From the NCBI RefSeq assembly GCF_016907545.1, contig NZ_JAFBCD010000001.1, positions 1,240,001 to 1,304,000 of the forward strand: a stretch of 64,000 nt of DNA, in the 5' to 3' direction. This DNA is from Paenarthrobacter ilicis. GTDB lineage: Bacteria > Actinomycetota > Actinomycetes > Actinomycetales > Micrococcaceae. The notes beneath the pieces were generated by a model. The model saw only the letters and a program-made list of their open reading frames with translations, did not search any database and was not told where the DNA came from. A program made the position numbers and the translations under genes. Every line of letters begins with the position of its first letter. The first letter of the stretch is position 1. This document shows positions 1-9,760 of the stretch, piece after piece.

Positions 1-579
1 GGTGCCCTCCATCTCAATGGGGTTCTGGGTGGCAACCACCATGAAAGGGGAGCCCAGCTGGTAGGAACGGCCATCAACAGTGACCTGGTGCTCCTCCATG
101 CACTCCAGCAACGCAGACTGGGTCTTGGCCGACGCACGGTTGATCTCGTCACCGATCACGATGTTGGCAAACACTGCACCGGGCCTGAACTCGAACTGTC
201 GCGATGTCTGGTTGTAGATCGACACGCCTGTCACATCGGACGGCAGCAGGTCCGGCGTGAACTGGATGCGGGAAACCGTGCAATCCACCGTGCGGGCCAG
301 GGTCTTTGCCAGCAGTGTCTTGCCAACCCCGGGCACGTCTTCAAGGAGCAGGTGCCCCTGTGCCAGCAGAACGGTCAGCGCCAGCTTTGCAGCATCCGCC
401 TTGCCGTCGATGACTTTGTTGATCGACGCCAGGATGCGCTCGCTGGAGTCGTGGAACTTTTCGGCATCCATGGGTTGGGGCCGGTGCCCGTTATGGGCAG
501 CGCTCTCCCGTGGCAATGGACTGTAGGCCCCACCTTGCAAGGTTGAGCTTTCTACAGTGACTTGGCGATTGGACTCCAT
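1..579 (-). CDS. MoxR-family AAA+ ATPase, C-terminal part outside window
   Basis: MoxR ATPases are AAA+ chaperone-like proteins that usually sit beside DUF58 and von Willebrand factor A proteins and help mature or activate their partners. The 193 visible residues carry the Walker A motif DVPGVGKT, the Walker B motif VIGDEINRA and sensor-1 region ATQNPIE, all in the MoxR arrangement. I choose the ATG at 579 because GAAGGG lies about 7 nt upstream. A second in-frame ATG at 471 begins the conserved [14 protein letters not shown] segment, so the first 36 residues may be a variable tail or non-coding. The gene runs off the left edge of the window and is divergent from tatD. The substrate cannot be told from this fragment. 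Confidence 0.9.
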   Translation of the reverse strand, partial: MESNRQVTVESSTLQGGAYSPLPRESAAHNGHRPQPMDAEKFHDSSERILASINKVIDGKADAAKLALTVLLAQGHLLLEDVPGVGKTLLAKTLARTVDCTVSRIQFTPDLLPSDVTGVSIYNQTSRQFEFRPGAVFANIVIGDEINRASAKTQSALLECMEEHQVTVDGRSYQLGSPFMVVATQNPIEMEGT

Positions 580-750
580 GGATTGCCCTTCAGACGTGGC
601 CACACAGCAGTTAACCCGCTGCTGACGGCGGCTTGTCCGTTCCAGACTACCCAGTCTTTGGTCATCGCTGACATAGTGCCGGGGGGAATTTATGTGGCAA
701 CGGGCATTTATCCCGCCGTTGCTGGACCGCGGTCCGATTAAGGTGGAACC

Positions 751-1647
751 ATGTGCAATTCCCTCACGCCAGCTCCCTACCGTGCGCCAGCGGACGGCTC
801 CCAGGCCGTCGATTCCCGGAAAGAGTACCCGCCGGCACCCGAACCATTGCCCGTGCCGGTCATGGACAACCACACCCACCTGGATTTCCGTCACGGCCTC
901 ATTGAGGTATCTGTTCGGGATGCCATGGACTCCGCCCAGGCAGTGGGCGTGCAAGGTGCGGTCCAAGTGGGTTGCGACCTCGAATCATCACGGTTTACCG
1001 TGCAGGCGGTTGAAGCGGATTCCCGCCTGCTGGGAGCGGTGGCCATCCATCCCAATGATGCACCGGTGTATGCGGATCGGGGAGAACTTGAGTCCGCGCT
1101 CGCGGAGATTGAGGAACTTGCAGGACACCCCCGGATCCGGGCCATCGGGGAAACCGGCCTGGATTTTTTCCGCACCCATGGCGAAGGCCTGGCCCACCAG
1201 CGCTACTCGTTCAGGCGGCACATCGATATCGCGAAAAGGCTGGGGCTGACGCTGCAGATCCACGACCGCGATGCGCACCATGATGTGGTTCAGGTGCTGC
1301 AGGAGGAGGGGGCACCCGAGCGCGTGGTGTTCCATTGTTTCTCCGGCGACGAGGACCTGGCCAGGATTTGCAATACCAACGGCTGGTACATGTCGTTTGC
1401 AGGAACCATGACGTTCAAGAACGCCGGCAATCTCCGCGAAGCCCTTGCCATTGCCGAGCCCTCCAGGATCCTGGTGGAAACGGATTCGCCGTTCCTGACC
1501 CCGCATCCGCACCGAGGCAAGCCAAACGCCAGCTATATGGTGCCGTATACCGTCCGGTCCATGGCGGAGGTCACGGGGGATGACTTGTCCGAGTTGTGTT
1601 CGCGCTTGGCCGAAAACACGCTCGCGGCCTACGGATCCTGGGATTAG
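751..1647 (+). CDS. tatD: TatD-family metal-dependent hydrolase/DNase
   Basis: TatD proteins are TIM-barrel metallohydrolases with Mg-dependent 3'-5' exonuclease activity on DNA or RNA. The metal and catalytic ligands are visible as H41 and H43 (MDNHTHLDF), E134 ([10 protein letters not shown]), H171, H195 (FHCFSG) and D245 ([10 protein letters not shown]). The first 37 residues are a Pro-rich, low-complexity extension that many TatD proteins lack, so translation might also start further in. The ATG at 751 is supported by AAGGTGG 6 nt upstream. It is followed by rpfB, ksgA and ispE, the same order as Rv1008-Rv1011 in M. tuberculosis, which supports the assignment. Confidence 0.93.
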   Translation: MCNSLTPAPYRAPADGSQAVDSRKEYPPAPEPLPVPVMDNHTHLDFRHGLIEVSVRDAMDSAQAVGVQGAVQVGCDLESSRFTVQAVEADSRLLGAVAIHPNDAPVYADRGELESALAEIEELAGHPRIRAIGETGLDFFRTHGEGLAHQRYSFRRHIDIAKRLGLTLQIHDRDAHHDVVQVLQEEGAPERVVFHCFSGDEDLARICNTNGWYMSFAGTMTFKNAGNLREALAIAEPSRILVETDSPFLTPHPHRGKPNASYMVPYTVRSMAEVTGDDLSELCSRLAENTLAAYGSWD

Positions 1648-1936
1648 CGGCCTCCGCGACACCCACCAACACTTGCTTTGGTGAATACCGGGTATGCACA
1701 GCCCTTGGCTGGTTTATAACAGATCGGTTACTGTGTTAAACAAATAGCCGGGGTCGGGGAAGGCCTTCGGACAGCTTGGCTGGATAATTTCCAGCTCTCA
1801 AGGTGAATGTTTTTGGCGGCATGGATGCCGGCGGCAAAGGATGGGACCAGGCTTGGGTCTGGCCTCTCTTCATTGCCGCTGGCGATCTTTCTGTGCTTTT
1901 CCCCGTGCCCGGACAGTCTGAGAGTTATGGGCAATC
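1648..1936 (+). promoter_or_regulatory. Promoter and leader region of rpfB with possible MtrA-type sites
   Basis: This 289-bp gap holds no gene. An AT-rich patch at about 1712-1745 contains GGTTACTGTGTTAAAC, two GTTA(C/A) half-sites in direct orientation, next to an AACAG/CTGTG inverted pair. MtrA, the response regulator of the MtrAB system, recognises repeated GTnAC-like half-sites and is known to control rpfB in M. tuberculosis, so this is a plausible MtrA site; that is inference. A 6-bp hairpin (CACCAA/TTGGTG) just after tatD has no T-run and is a weak terminator candidate. Confidence 0.35.
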
Positions 1937-3097
1937 GTGATCAAGTTCTTCACAACGGATGGCAAGTTCAGCTTCCTCAAAGTAGGTGCCCAGCTGCTGG
2001 TAGTCGCAGCGCTGGTTGTGGGTGTGGTGGCTTTTGTTGGCAACAACAAAACGGTCACCCTCAACGTTGACGGCAAAGTGAGCTCCATCCAGACCTTCGG
2101 AGGCACCGTTGACCAAGTGGTCAAGGCAGCCAAGGTCGAGTTGAAGGACGCAGACCGCGTGTCCCCATCATTGGATTCCAAGGTTGACAACGGATCCGTG
2201 GTCAACGTGAACCTGGCCAAGGCGGTGTCGATTGAGCTTGACGGAGCCCGCAAGACCGTCAACACCACAGCCCCGGACGTTGCCGGCCTGGTCAGCGAGC
2301 TCGGCGTTGCCAGCTCCTCCCAGGTATCCGAGCCCAAGGAAGCCTCCCTGCAGGTCACGGGCTCATTCGTTTCGATCTCCACTCCCAAGACCATCAGCCT
2401 GGTGGCTGACGGCAAGGACACCAGCACCACCACGACGGCGGCCGACGTCGCCACCGTCCTGAAGGACGCCAAGATCACCGTGGGCGCCAACGACCGAGTG
2501 TCCCAGCCGGACAACGCTCCGATCGTCCAGGACATGGTCATCAAGGTCTCCCGCGTGGACACCAGCAAGACCGACCAGGCGACTGAAGAAGTTCCCTTCG
2601 ACAGCGTGAAGACCGATTCCGCGGACCTGTTCAAGGGCGAAGAGAAGGTCACCCAGAAGGGTGTTCCCGGATCACTGACCAAGAACTTCAAGTTGGTCAT
2701 GGTTGATGGACGCGAGGCTTCCCGCACGCTGGTTTCCAGCGATGTCACCACCAAGCCCGTCACAGAGCAGGTCAGCGTGGGAACCAAGGCCCGCCCCGTA
2801 GCCACTCCGGCCAAGGCTGCGGCTGCGACCCCCACCTCCAGCGGTCCTACCGGTGCCCCCAACGAGGCCATGTGGGACAGGATCGCCCAGTGTGAATCCG
2901 GCGGAAACTGGTCCATCAACAGCGGCAACGGCTACTACGGCGGCCTGCAGTTCTCCGGCCCCACCTGGTTGGCCAACGGCGGCGGCGCCTACGCACCCAA
3001 CGCCAGCCTCGCCAGCAAGGCACAGCAGATCGACATCGCCAACCGGCTCTACGCCAAGAACGGACTGAGCGACTGGGGCTGCGCGCACGCAGCCTAA
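1937..3097 (+). CDS. rpfB: Resuscitation-promoting factor, RpfB type
   Basis: Rpf proteins are secreted or surface-anchored muralytic enzymes (lysozyme/lytic transglycosylase fold) that cleave peptidoglycan and help dormant actinobacteria resume growth. A short N-terminus leads into one hydrophobic segment at about residues 19-35 (signal or membrane anchor). Three DUF348 repeats follow at about 38-205, then a G5 domain at about 210-285, a Pro/Ala/Thr linker, and the Rpf catalytic domain from about 308 to 386. The catalytic Glu is E320 in QCESGGNW. C319 and C382 are placed to form the disulfide typical of the fold. The start is GTG at 1937 because the hydrophobic segment follows immediately in this frame; no strong Shine-Dalgarno sequence is visible. 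ksgA begins 27 nt downstream. Confidence 0.93.
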   Translation: MIKFFTTDGKFSFLKVGAQLLVVAALVVGVVAFVGNNKTVTLNVDGKVSSIQTFGGTVDQVVKAAKVELKDADRVSPSLDSKVDNGSVVNVNLAKAVSIELDGARKTVNTTAPDVAGLVSELGVASSSQVSEPKEASLQVTGSFVSISTPKTISLVADGKDTSTTTTAADVATVLKDAKITVGANDRVSQPDNAPIVQDMVIKVSRVDTSKTDQATEEVPFDSVKTDSADLFKGEEKVTQKGVPGSLTKNFKLVMVDGREASRTLVSSDVTTKPVTEQVSVGTKARPVATPAKAAAATPTSSGPTGAPNEAMWDRIAQCESGGNWSINSGNGYYGGLQFSGPTWLANGGGAYAPNASLASKAQQIDIANRLYAKNGLSDWGCAHAA

Positions 3098-3123
3098 GTC
3101 CGCTCAGGCGATACGATACCAAG

Positions 3124-4005
3124 GTGACTGAACCGACATCCCAACCCTCCGCCGTCGCGCCTTTGCTGGGCGCCACAGATATCCGGCGGCTTGCCGAGGA
3201 AATCGGTGTACGCCCCACCAAGACCCTGGGGCAGAACTTCGTGATCGACGGCAACACGATCCGCAGGATCGTTTCCGCCGCCGCAATCGAGCCCGATGAG
3301 ACCGTGCTGGAGGTAGGTCCCGGACTGGGATCCCTGACTCTGGGGCTGCTTGATGCGGCCAAAGCCGTTGTGGCGGTGGAGATCGATCCCGTCCTGGCTG
3401 CGAAGCTGCCTGAGACCGTGCGGGCCTGGCGTCCGGAGGCTGAAGAGAACTTCCACCTGGTCCTCTCCGATGCCATGAAGGTCACCGAGCTACCGGTTCA
3501 GCCGACCTCCTTGGTGGCCAACCTGCCCTACAACGTGGCCGTTCCCGTGGTGCTCCACTTGCTCCAGCACTTCCCGAGCCTGCAGCACGGCCTGGTGATG
3601 GTTCAGGATGAGGTTGCTGACCGGCTGGCCGCAACGCCCGGATCCAAGATCTACGGTGTCCCGTCAGTCAAGGCGGCCTGGTACGGCCACATGCGCAAAG
3701 CAGGCGTGATCGGCATGAACGTCTTCTGGCCTGCGCCCAAGATCCATTCAGGGTTGGTGGCTTTCACCCGACACGATCCGCCCCGGACGCACGCCACCCG
3801 CGAGCAGGTGTTTGCCGTCATCGATGCAGCCTTTGCGCAGCGCCGGAAAACCCTCCGCGCAGCACTGGCAGGGTGGGCCGGAAGCGCCGCCGAAGCCGAG
3901 CGCTGCCTGGTAGCGGCAGGCGTGGACCCCACTGCCCGCGGCGAAGTGCTGGATATTTCCGCCTACGTCAAAATCGCCGAAGCCCGTCATCCCGTGGACG
4001 CATGA
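3124..4005 (+). CDS. ksgA: 16S rRNA (adenine1518/1519-N6)-dimethyltransferase
   Basis: KsgA (RsmA) dimethylates two adjacent adenosines in the 3'-terminal hairpin of 16S rRNA, a late step in small-subunit maturation. The protein has the N-terminal TKTLGQNF signature, the S-adenosylmethionine motif [14 protein letters not shown] and motif IV NLPYNVA, at the usual spacing and normal length (293 aa). The GTG start at 3124 is preceded by a weak AAG-rich stretch and leaves a 26-nt gap after rpfB. The stop overlaps the ispE start by 4 nt (ATGA), so the two are probably translationally coupled. Loss of this activity classically gives kasugamycin resistance. Confidence 0.96.
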   Translation: MTEPTSQPSAVAPLLGATDIRRLAEEIGVRPTKTLGQNFVIDGNTIRRIVSAAAIEPDETVLEVGPGLGSLTLGLLDAAKAVVAVEIDPVLAAKLPETVRAWRPEAEENFHLVLSDAMKVTELPVQPTSLVANLPYNVAVPVVLHLLQHFPSLQHGLVMVQDEVADRLAATPGSKIYGVPSVKAAWYGHMRKAGVIGMNVFWPAPKIHSGLVAFTRHDPPRTHATREQVFAVIDAAFAQRRKTLRAALAGWAGSAAEAERCLVAAGVDPTARGEVLDISAYVKIAEARHPVDA

Positions 4006-4994
4006 CGCCGGGTATCAGAAAGCCCGGCGGCCTCTCCTTCATTGGGGGCCGCTTCCACCCCCGCTCAGTACGGGTTAAGGCTCCCGGCAAAGTGAACGTC
4101 TCCCTCAGCGTGGGACCCCTGCGGTCCGATGGCTACCATTCCGTGGCCAGCGTCTACCTGGCGGTGTCCTTGTATGAGGAAGTGACGGCCACCAGCACCG
4201 AAAACGATGGAATCACCGTCAGCATCAGCCCTGACAGCACGCTGGACCTCGACGGCGTCGACATCCCTTTGGATGAACGGAACCTGGCCTACAAAGCTGC
4301 CGCCATCATGGCGGAAGTGTCCGAGAAGTCGACGGGCGTGCACCTTGAGATCACCAAGAGGGTGCCCGTTGCCGGCGGGATGGGCGGCGGCTCCGCTGAT
4401 GCCGCAGCCACCCTGCTTGCCTGTGATGCCCTCTGGGACAGTGGGCTGTCCCGCGAGGAATTGGCCCATCTGGCCGCCGAGCTGGGCGCCGACGTACCGT
4501 TTTCGCTCTTGGGCGGAACGGCAGTAGGACTGGGTGTCGGAGACAAACTATCGCCGGCATTGGCCAAAGCGCAGACGGACTGGGTCCTGGTGTTCGCCGA
4601 TTACGGGCTTTCGACGCCGGACGTCTTCAGGACCCTGGACGGTCTCCGCGACTCCGAAGGTGCACAGATCGCCGAGCCGGTGGACGTTGACCCCGCCATC
4701 TTGCAGGCGTTGCGCAACGGTGATCCCGAAACCCTCAGCCGTGTACTGATCAATGACCTCCAGCGCGCCTCCATCACCTTGGCGCCGCAGCTCCGCGACA
4801 CCATCGGGCTGGGTGAAGCCCGTGGCGCCCTGGCCGGCATGGTGTCCGGATCCGGGCCCACGGTGGCCCTGCTTGCCCGGGATTCCGTGGCAGCAAGCGT
4901 CCTTGCCGAGGAGCTCAGCCACCGGGGTCACACCGCTTTGGCTGTCCACGGCCCCGTGCCCGGCGCCCGGATCATCTCCGATACCCTCCTGTAG
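4002..4994 (+). CDS. ispE: 4-diphosphocytidyl-2-C-methyl-D-erythritol kinase
   Basis: IspE phosphorylates the 2-hydroxyl of CDP-methylerythritol in the MEP route to isoprenoids. The GHMP-kinase ATP loop is clear at about residues 122-136 ([14 protein letters not shown]), preceded by the substrate-side segment [10 protein letters not shown] and followed by the C-terminal GSGPTV motif. I start the gene at the ATG at 4002, which overlaps the ksgA stop as ATGA and gives 330 residues. The reading frame is open further upstream, but that part lies inside ksgA and is Arg-rich nonsense. The first 25 residues before VKAPGK are not conserved in the family, so a slightly later start is possible. An ABC-F gene follows after 50 nt. 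Confidence 0.95.
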   Translation: MTPGIRKPGGLSFIGGRFHPRSVRVKAPGKVNVSLSVGPLRSDGYHSVASVYLAVSLYEEVTATSTENDGITVSISPDSTLDLDGVDIPLDERNLAYKAAAIMAEVSEKSTGVHLEITKRVPVAGGMGGGSADAAATLLACDALWDSGLSREELAHLAAELGADVPFSLLGGTAVGLGVGDKLSPALAKAQTDWVLVFADYGLSTPDVFRTLDGLRDSEGAQIAEPVDVDPAILQALRNGDPETLSRVLINDLQRASITLAPQLRDTIGLGEARGALAGMVSGSGPTVALLARDSVAASVLAEELSHRGHTALAVHGPVPGARIISDTLL

Positions 4995-5044
4995 TACCCC
5001 TCCCCATCCTTACCCCGCATTCCAGCATTAGAAAGTAGCACCCA

Positions 5045-6868
5045 TTGGCCCACCTGCTTGGCGGCGAAAACCTTACGGTTTCGTTCGCGACCCGCACTAT
5101 CCTCGACGGCGTCACCCTCGGTTTGGAGGATGGCGATCGCATTGGAATGGTGGGCCGCAACGGCGACGGCAAATCCACGCTGATGCGCCTGCTGGCGTCG
5201 CGCTCCACCACCGATTCGGGCCGCGTCACCAAACGGAGCGACGTGACCGTGGGCTACCTGGACCAAGGTGACGTTCTGGACGGTGACTTGACGGTGGGCG
5301 CCGCGATCGTCGGCGACCGCGCTGACCACGAATGGGCGGCCAACCCCAAAATCCGTGAAGTCATGGGCGGCCTGGTGGGTGACGTGGATTGGCACGCCAA
5401 CGTGCACGCACTCTCCGGCGGACAAAAGCGCCGGGTGGCGTTGGCCAAGCTGCTGATCGAAGACCACGACGTCATCATGCTTGACGAACCCACCAACCAC
5501 CTCGACGTCGAAGGTGTGGCATGGCTGGCCCGGCACCTGAAGACCCGCTGGCGCGCCAACCAGGGCGCGTTCCTTGTGGTCACCCACGATCGCTGGTTCC
5601 TGGACGAAGTCTGCAACTACACCTGGGAAGTCCACGACGCCATGGTGGACATGTTCGACGGCGGATACGCCGCCTACGTTTTGGCGCGCGCCGAACGCGA
5701 CCGCATGGCCGCCGTCGTCGAAAACAAGCGCCAGCAGCTCGTCAAGAAAGAACTTGCCTGGCTGAGGCGCGGCGCCCCCGCCCGAACCGCCAAGCCGAAG
5801 TTCCGGATCGAAGCCGCCAACGACCTCATTGCCGACGTGCCTGATCCCCGCGACTCGGTGGCCCTGAACAAGATGGCCACCGCCCGTCTGGGCAAGGACG
5901 TGTTGGACCTGGAGAACATTTCCCTCGACTTCCTGGACGGAGAAGAGGGGCAGAAGCTCTTTGACAACATCACCTTGCGGCTGGCCCCGGGCGAACGGCT
6001 GGGGCTGGTGGGCGTCAACGGTGCCGGCAAATCCACCCTGCTGAAATTGCTTAACGGCGAAATCCAACCAAGCTCAGGCAAGGTCAAGCGCGGAAAGACC
6101 GTGGTCACCGCCGTATTGACCCAGGACGTCAAAGAACTGGACGATGTGTCCGATCTCCGCGTCATTGAGGTGATCGAGCGCGAGAAACGGTCCTTCAGTG
6201 TGGGCGGCAAGGAATTCACCGCCGGCCAACTGGTGGAGCAACTCGGGTTTACCAAAGAGAAGCAGTGGACCCCCGTTTCGGACCTTTCCGGCGGTGAGCG
6301 CCGGCGACTTCAACTTCTGCGCCTGCTGGTGGGGGAGCCCAACGTACTGATGCTCGACGAGCCCACCAACGACCTTGATACCGACACCCTTGCCGCCGTC
6401 GAGGACGTTCTGGATGGTTGGCCGGGAACGCTGGTGGTGGTCAGCCACGACCGTTACCTGCTGGAGCGTGTCACCGACAACCAGATGGCACTCCTGGGCG
6501 ACGGGAAACTCCGTGGGCTTCCCGGCGGTGTGGACCAGTACCTGGAGCTGCGTGAGGCGGCCTTGGCTTCCGGTGCCCTGGCTGGGTCGGGTGCGCCAAC
6601 GGCCGCCACCGGTTCTGCTTCCACTTCCTCTTCCGGTGCTTCGGAAGCCGAAAAGCGCGAAGCCCGCAAGGACCTGAACAGGATCGACAGGCAGCTGGGC
6701 AAACTCTCCCAGCAGGAAGAAAAGCTCCACACCCAGATGGCTGCCAAGTCCGAATCCGGAGACTTCGACGGCCTGGGCCAGCTCAATGCGAAGCTTCAGG
6801 AATTGCTGGAGGAGAAAGAGGGCCTGGAACTGGAGTGGTTGGAAGCCGCCGAGACGATCGGGGAGTAG
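5045..6868 (+). CDS. ABC-F family ATP-binding protein (Uup/EttA-like)
   Basis: ABC-F proteins carry two fused ABC ATPase domains, no membrane domain, and act on ribosomes (translation control, rescue or antibiotic protection). Walker A motifs are GRNGDGKST (about residue 37) and GVNGAGKST (about 322). Signature motifs are LSGGQKRR (about 123) and LSGGERRR (about 416), each followed by Walker B LDEPTN. The C-terminus, about 540-605, is a charged heptad-rich coiled coil (KREARKDLNRIDRQLGKL), as in Uup-type members, joined by a Gly/Ala/Ser linker. The start is TTG at 5045, with AGAAAG upstream. Position after ispE suggests a housekeeping member rather than an acquired resistance gene, but resistance function cannot be excluded from sequence. 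Confidence 0.9.
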   Translation: MAHLLGGENLTVSFATRTILDGVTLGLEDGDRIGMVGRNGDGKSTLMRLLASRSTTDSGRVTKRSDVTVGYLDQGDVLDGDLTVGAAIVGDRADHEWAANPKIREVMGGLVGDVDWHANVHALSGGQKRRVALAKLLIEDHDVIMLDEPTNHLDVEGVAWLARHLKTRWRANQGAFLVVTHDRWFLDEVCNYTWEVHDAMVDMFDGGYAAYVLARAERDRMAAVVENKRQQLVKKELAWLRRGAPARTAKPKFRIEAANDLIADVPDPRDSVALNKMATARLGKDVLDLENISLDFLDGEEGQKLFDNITLRLAPGERLGLVGVNGAGKSTLLKLLNGEIQPSSGKVKRGKTVVTAVLTQDVKELDDVSDLRVIEVIEREKRSFSVGGKEFTAGQLVEQLGFTKEKQWTPVSDLSGGERRRLQLLRLLVGEPNVLMLDEPTNDLDTDTLAAVEDVLDGWPGTLVVVSHDRYLLERVTDNQMALLGDGKLRGLPGGVDQYLELREAALASGALAGSGAPTAATGSASTSSSGASEAEKREARKDLNRIDRQLGKLSQQEEKLHTQMAAKSESGDFDGLGQLNAKLQELLEEKEGLELEWLEAAETIGE

Positions 6869-6895
6869 CCGCCCAGCCGGTGGCGGTCAGGGGTG

Positions 6896-7195
6896 TTGCT
6901 CTCTCACATCCCGTCGGGTTTTGGGGGTTGCTCTCTCATGTCCCGTTGGGTTTTGGGGGTTGCTCTCTCACGTCCCGTCGGGTTTTGGGCGTTGTCAGCG
7001 AGTTTGTGAAACCAGTCGGGAAGAACCGCGGGCTTGGCAGCTCCCAGCAGAGATAGCATGGCGCACTCGATCCTGACGGACTTCCCTCCGTTCGCGGCAG
7101 AGCGTGGGGCGGGATGTGAGAGAGCGTCCGGTAAAAAGGGGCGGGATGTGAGAGAGCGTGCGGTAAAAAGGGGCGGGATGTGAGAGAGCGACGGG
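6896..7195. repeat. Two facing arrays of three 32-bp repeats between convergent genes
   Basis: The 327-bp gap between the ABC-F gene and the convergent tetR has no gene but holds a striking structure. The left array has three units starting at 6896, 6928 and 6960, exactly 32 bp apart, each with GCTCTCTCAC(A/G)TCCCG (one unit reads ATG in the middle) and a GGGTTTTGGG tail. The right array has three units with the reverse complement, CGGGATGTGAGAGAGC, also exactly 32 bp apart (C at 7110, 7142, 7174), separated by GGTAAAAAGGGG. About 115 bp of unique sequence lies between. The right array ends at the base before the tetR stop codon. Transcripts from either side could fold into a long stem. Origin and role are unknown. 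Confidence 0.9.
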
Positions 7196-7882
7196 TTAGC
7201 TGTCGGTGCGCAGCTCGGGTTCCTTCTTCAGGCCCGTCAAACCGTTCCACGCCAGATTCACCAAGTGTGCCGCCACCACGCGTTTGTCCGGCTGGCGGCT
7301 GTCCAACCACCACTGGCCCGTCATGGCCACCATGCCCACCAGCATCTGCGCATACATGGCGCCGTCAGCGGCACTGAGTCCGCGGCGGGCAAACTCATCG
7401 GACAACAGATGCTCAACCCGCGCCGTGACGTGGGAGAGCAGCGTGGAAAAGGCACCTTCCGGCTGGGACGGCGGGGAGTCCCGCATGAGGATGCGGAAGC
7501 CGTCCGTCCTGTCTTCGATGTAACCCAGGAGTGCCAGGGCAGCGCGCTCCACCAGGACACGGGGCTTGGCATCGGCACTCAGAGCCTGGGTGATGGAATC
7601 CAGCAGGATCCTGAATTCGGTTTCCACCACTTGGCGGTAGAGGCCCTCTTTGGAACCGAAGTGTTCGTAGATCACGGGTTTGGAAACCCCGGCCGTCGCG
7701 GCGATTTCCTCAATGGTGGTGCCATCCAGTCCACGGGCTGCGAAGATGGCCCTGCCGATGCCGATCAGTTGTGACTTACGTTGCTGTCCCGTCATCCGCA
7801 CGCGTACTGCCGGACCGTTGGAAACCGTGCCGGCGGGCTCGGAATCGGCTGCGGGGCGGGGGATTTCGGCGTGCTTGCTCAC
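7196..7882 (-). CDS. TetR/AcrR-family transcriptional regulator
   Basis: This is a one-component repressor: an N-terminal helix-turn-helix and a C-terminal ligand/dimerisation domain. The DNA-binding region, about residues 28-75, shows the typical TTIEEIAATAGVSKPVIYEHFGSK pattern split as helix (TIEEIAATAGV) and recognition helix (SKPVIYEHFG). The start is taken at GTG 7882, giving 228 residues; the frame stays open upstream but that part is not TetR-like. No efflux or enzyme gene is adjacent on its strand, so the regulated target is unknown. Its stop codon abuts the 32-bp repeat array. Confidence 0.88.
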   Translation of the reverse strand: MSKHAEIPRPAADSEPAGTVSNGPAVRVRMTGQQRKSQLIGIGRAIFAARGLDGTTIEEIAATAGVSKPVIYEHFGSKEGLYRQVVETEFRILLDSITQALSADAKPRVLVERAALALLGYIEDRTDGFRILMRDSPPSQPEGAFSTLLSHVTARVEHLLSDEFARRGLSAADGAMYAQMLVGMVAMTGQWWLDSRQPDKRVVAAHLVNLAWNGLTGLKKEPELRTDS

Positions 7883-8072
7883 CCCACCATCATGCCCCAG
7901 GTGGGCCCGCCCGTGGCGAAGGAAGTGCCACGATGGTGCGTCGGAAAGGGACCGGCTGGCCGTCGAGTCGCGAACCACGCAAAGGTCATGGCAAACTAGA
8001 TGCTTGTGTGTGCATCCCGGTGATCCGGGAGGCGCTCCGGGCATGCCGCCCGGCAGTGTGAAGCATGCACGG

Positions 8073-8144
8073 TCCGCTCTGGTGTAATGGCAGCACCCCG
8101 GCCTTTGGAGCCGTGGAGTATAGGTTCGAATCCTATGGGCGGAA
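8073..8144 (+). tRNA. tRNA-Gln (anticodon TTG)
   Basis: A 72-nt cloverleaf is visible. The acceptor arms TCCGCTC and GGGCGGA pair through seven positions including one G-U, with discriminator A at 8144. The D-loop contains AATGGCAGC. The anticodon loop CTTTGGA (8103-8109) gives anticodon TTG at 8105-8107. The T-arm ATAGG-TTCGAAT-CCTAT is perfect. CCA is not encoded. It lies between the divergent tetR and glmU. Confidence 0.95.
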
Positions 8145-8264
8145 CGGTCGGAAATGCGCCTCTCTCTGTACCTGTTGCGGCTCGCTCAGCGCCTGCGGAC
8201 ACAGACGGTTGGCAGCAGCCGAAGCCGGGTTACCCGGGACAAAGCGAGCAAGGAGAGCCAGTAC

Positions 8265-9758
8265 GTGAGCCCCGAAACCACCGGTCCCGCAGCGGTCATA
8301 GTCCTGGCAGCAGGCGCCGGCACGCGCATGAAGTCGCGGACTCCGAAAATTCTCCACGAAATTGGCGGCCGCTCCATGGTGGGCCACGCGCTGCTGGCAG
8401 CGCGCTCCATCAACCCCGCCACCTTGGCCCTGGTTGTCCGCCACGAGCGTGACCGCGTGGCAGAGCATGTCACCGCGCTGGATCCCGAAGCCCTCATTGT
8501 GGACCAGGACGATGTTCCCGGCACTGGCCGGGCTGTCCAGGTAGCGCTGACCGCACTGGATGCTGCCGCGGAGCTTTCAGGCACCGTGGTGGTCACTTAT
8601 GGCGACGTTCCGCTGTTGACGGGCGAGCTCCTGGGCGAACTGGTCACCACCCACGAAGCCGAAGGCAACGCCGTGACTGTTCTCACTGCCGTCCTTGACG
8701 ATGCCTCCGGCTATGGACGTATTCTCCGTGCCGGCGATGGAACGGTGACCGGCATCCGGGAGCACAAGGACGCCAGCGAAACCGAGCGCGCCATCCGTGA
8801 AGTTAATTCCGGTATCTACGCGTTCGATGCCGCGGTCCTCCGCGCCGCACTTGGAAGCGTCACCACGGACAACGCCCAGGGCGAGATGTACCTGACGGAT
8901 GTCCTTGGCCTGGCGCGCGACGCCGGGGGGCGCGTTGCCGCCGTCGTCACTGAAGACCGCTGGCAGGTTGAAGGCGCCAACGACCGTATCCAGCTGTCCG
9001 CACTGGGCGCCGAGCACAACCGCCGGATCATCGAGTCCTGGATGCGTGCCGGCGTGACCGTGGTTGATCCCGCCACCACCTGGATCGATTCGACCGTGTC
9101 CCTGGATGAGGACGTCCGCCTCCTGCCCAACACCCAGCTCCACGGTTCAACGACGGTGGGCCGCGACGCCGTCGTGGGTCCGGACACCACCTTGACCGAC
9201 GTCAAGGTCGGTGAGGGCGCCAAGGTGACCCGCACCCACGGTTCGGGTTCCACCATCGGGACCAAGGCAACCGTGGGCCCGTTCACGTACCTCCGTCCAG
9301 GCACGGTTTTGGGCGAGACGGGCAAGATCGGTGCCTTCTACGAGACCAAGAACGTGACAATCGGCCGCGGTTCCAAGTTGTCCCACCTTGGTTACGCAGG
9401 CGACGCCGAGATCGGTGAAGACACCAACATCGGTTGCGGCAACATCACCGCGAATTACGACGGCGAGAAAAAGCACCGCACCGTGATCGGCTCGGGCGTG
9501 CGCACCGGTTCCAACACTGTCTTCGTGGCACCTGTCACTGTGGGCGACGGCGCCTACAGCGGCGCCGGCGCAGTGATCCGCAAGGACGTTCCCGCAGGTG
9601 CGCTGGCCCTTAGCCTGGCATCGCAGCGCAACGCAGAAGACTGGGTGATCAACAACCGGCCGGGCACAGCGTCCGCCGAGTTGGCCCAGGCCGCTCAGGA
9701 AGCCAACCTGACCTCCACATCCTCACAATCCCCGGCAACCACAGAAGAGGGCAACTAG
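8265..9758 (+). CDS. glmU: Bifunctional UDP-N-acetylglucosamine pyrophosphorylase / glucosamine-1-phosphate N-acetyltransferase
   Basis: GlmU acetylates glucosamine-1-phosphate and then transfers uridylate to give UDP-GlcNAc, the precursor of peptidoglycan and other envelope glycans. The N-terminal pyrophosphorylase domain opens with LAAGAGTRMKS. The C-terminal half is a left-handed beta-helix with hexapeptide repeats and the acetyl-CoA site region (GCGNITANYDG, then RTGSNTVFVAPV). The start is GTG 8265, with AAGGAG 9 nt upstream; the frame is open further upstream but that stretch overlaps the end of the tRNA leader and is not conserved. The product is 497 aa. prs starts 2 nt after the stop, so the pair is cotranscribed, as in mycobacteria. 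Confidence 0.96.
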   Translation: MSPETTGPAAVIVLAAGAGTRMKSRTPKILHEIGGRSMVGHALLAARSINPATLALVVRHERDRVAEHVTALDPEALIVDQDDVPGTGRAVQVALTALDAAAELSGTVVVTYGDVPLLTGELLGELVTTHEAEGNAVTVLTAVLDDASGYGRILRAGDGTVTGIREHKDASETERAIREVNSGIYAFDAAVLRAALGSVTTDNAQGEMYLTDVLGLARDAGGRVAAVVTEDRWQVEGANDRIQLSALGAEHNRRIIESWMRAGVTVVDPATTWIDSTVSLDEDVRLLPNTQLHGSTTVGRDAVVGPDTTLTDVKVGEGAKVTRTHGSGSTIGTKATVGPFTYLRPGTVLGETGKIGAFYETKNVTIGRGSKLSHLGYAGDAEIGEDTNIGCGNITANYDGEKKHRTVIGSGVRTGSNTVFVAPVTVGDGAYSGAGAVIRKDVPAGALALSLASQRNAEDWVINNRPGTASAELAQAAQEANLTSTSSQSPATTEEGN

Positions 9759-9760
9759 GC

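Noticed and set aside
1648..1936. Cyclic-di-AMP (ydaO-type) riboswitch before rpfB
   Set aside because: Some rpf genes have this riboswitch, and GCCGGGG and GGTGAAT fragments occur here, but the conserved GGGTGAAT and GACAGCTAACC-type core elements and their pairing are absent.
6896..7195. CRISPR array suggested by the 32-bp period
   Set aside because: Units are nearly identical over their full length with no unique spacers, and the two halves face each other; there are no cas genes.
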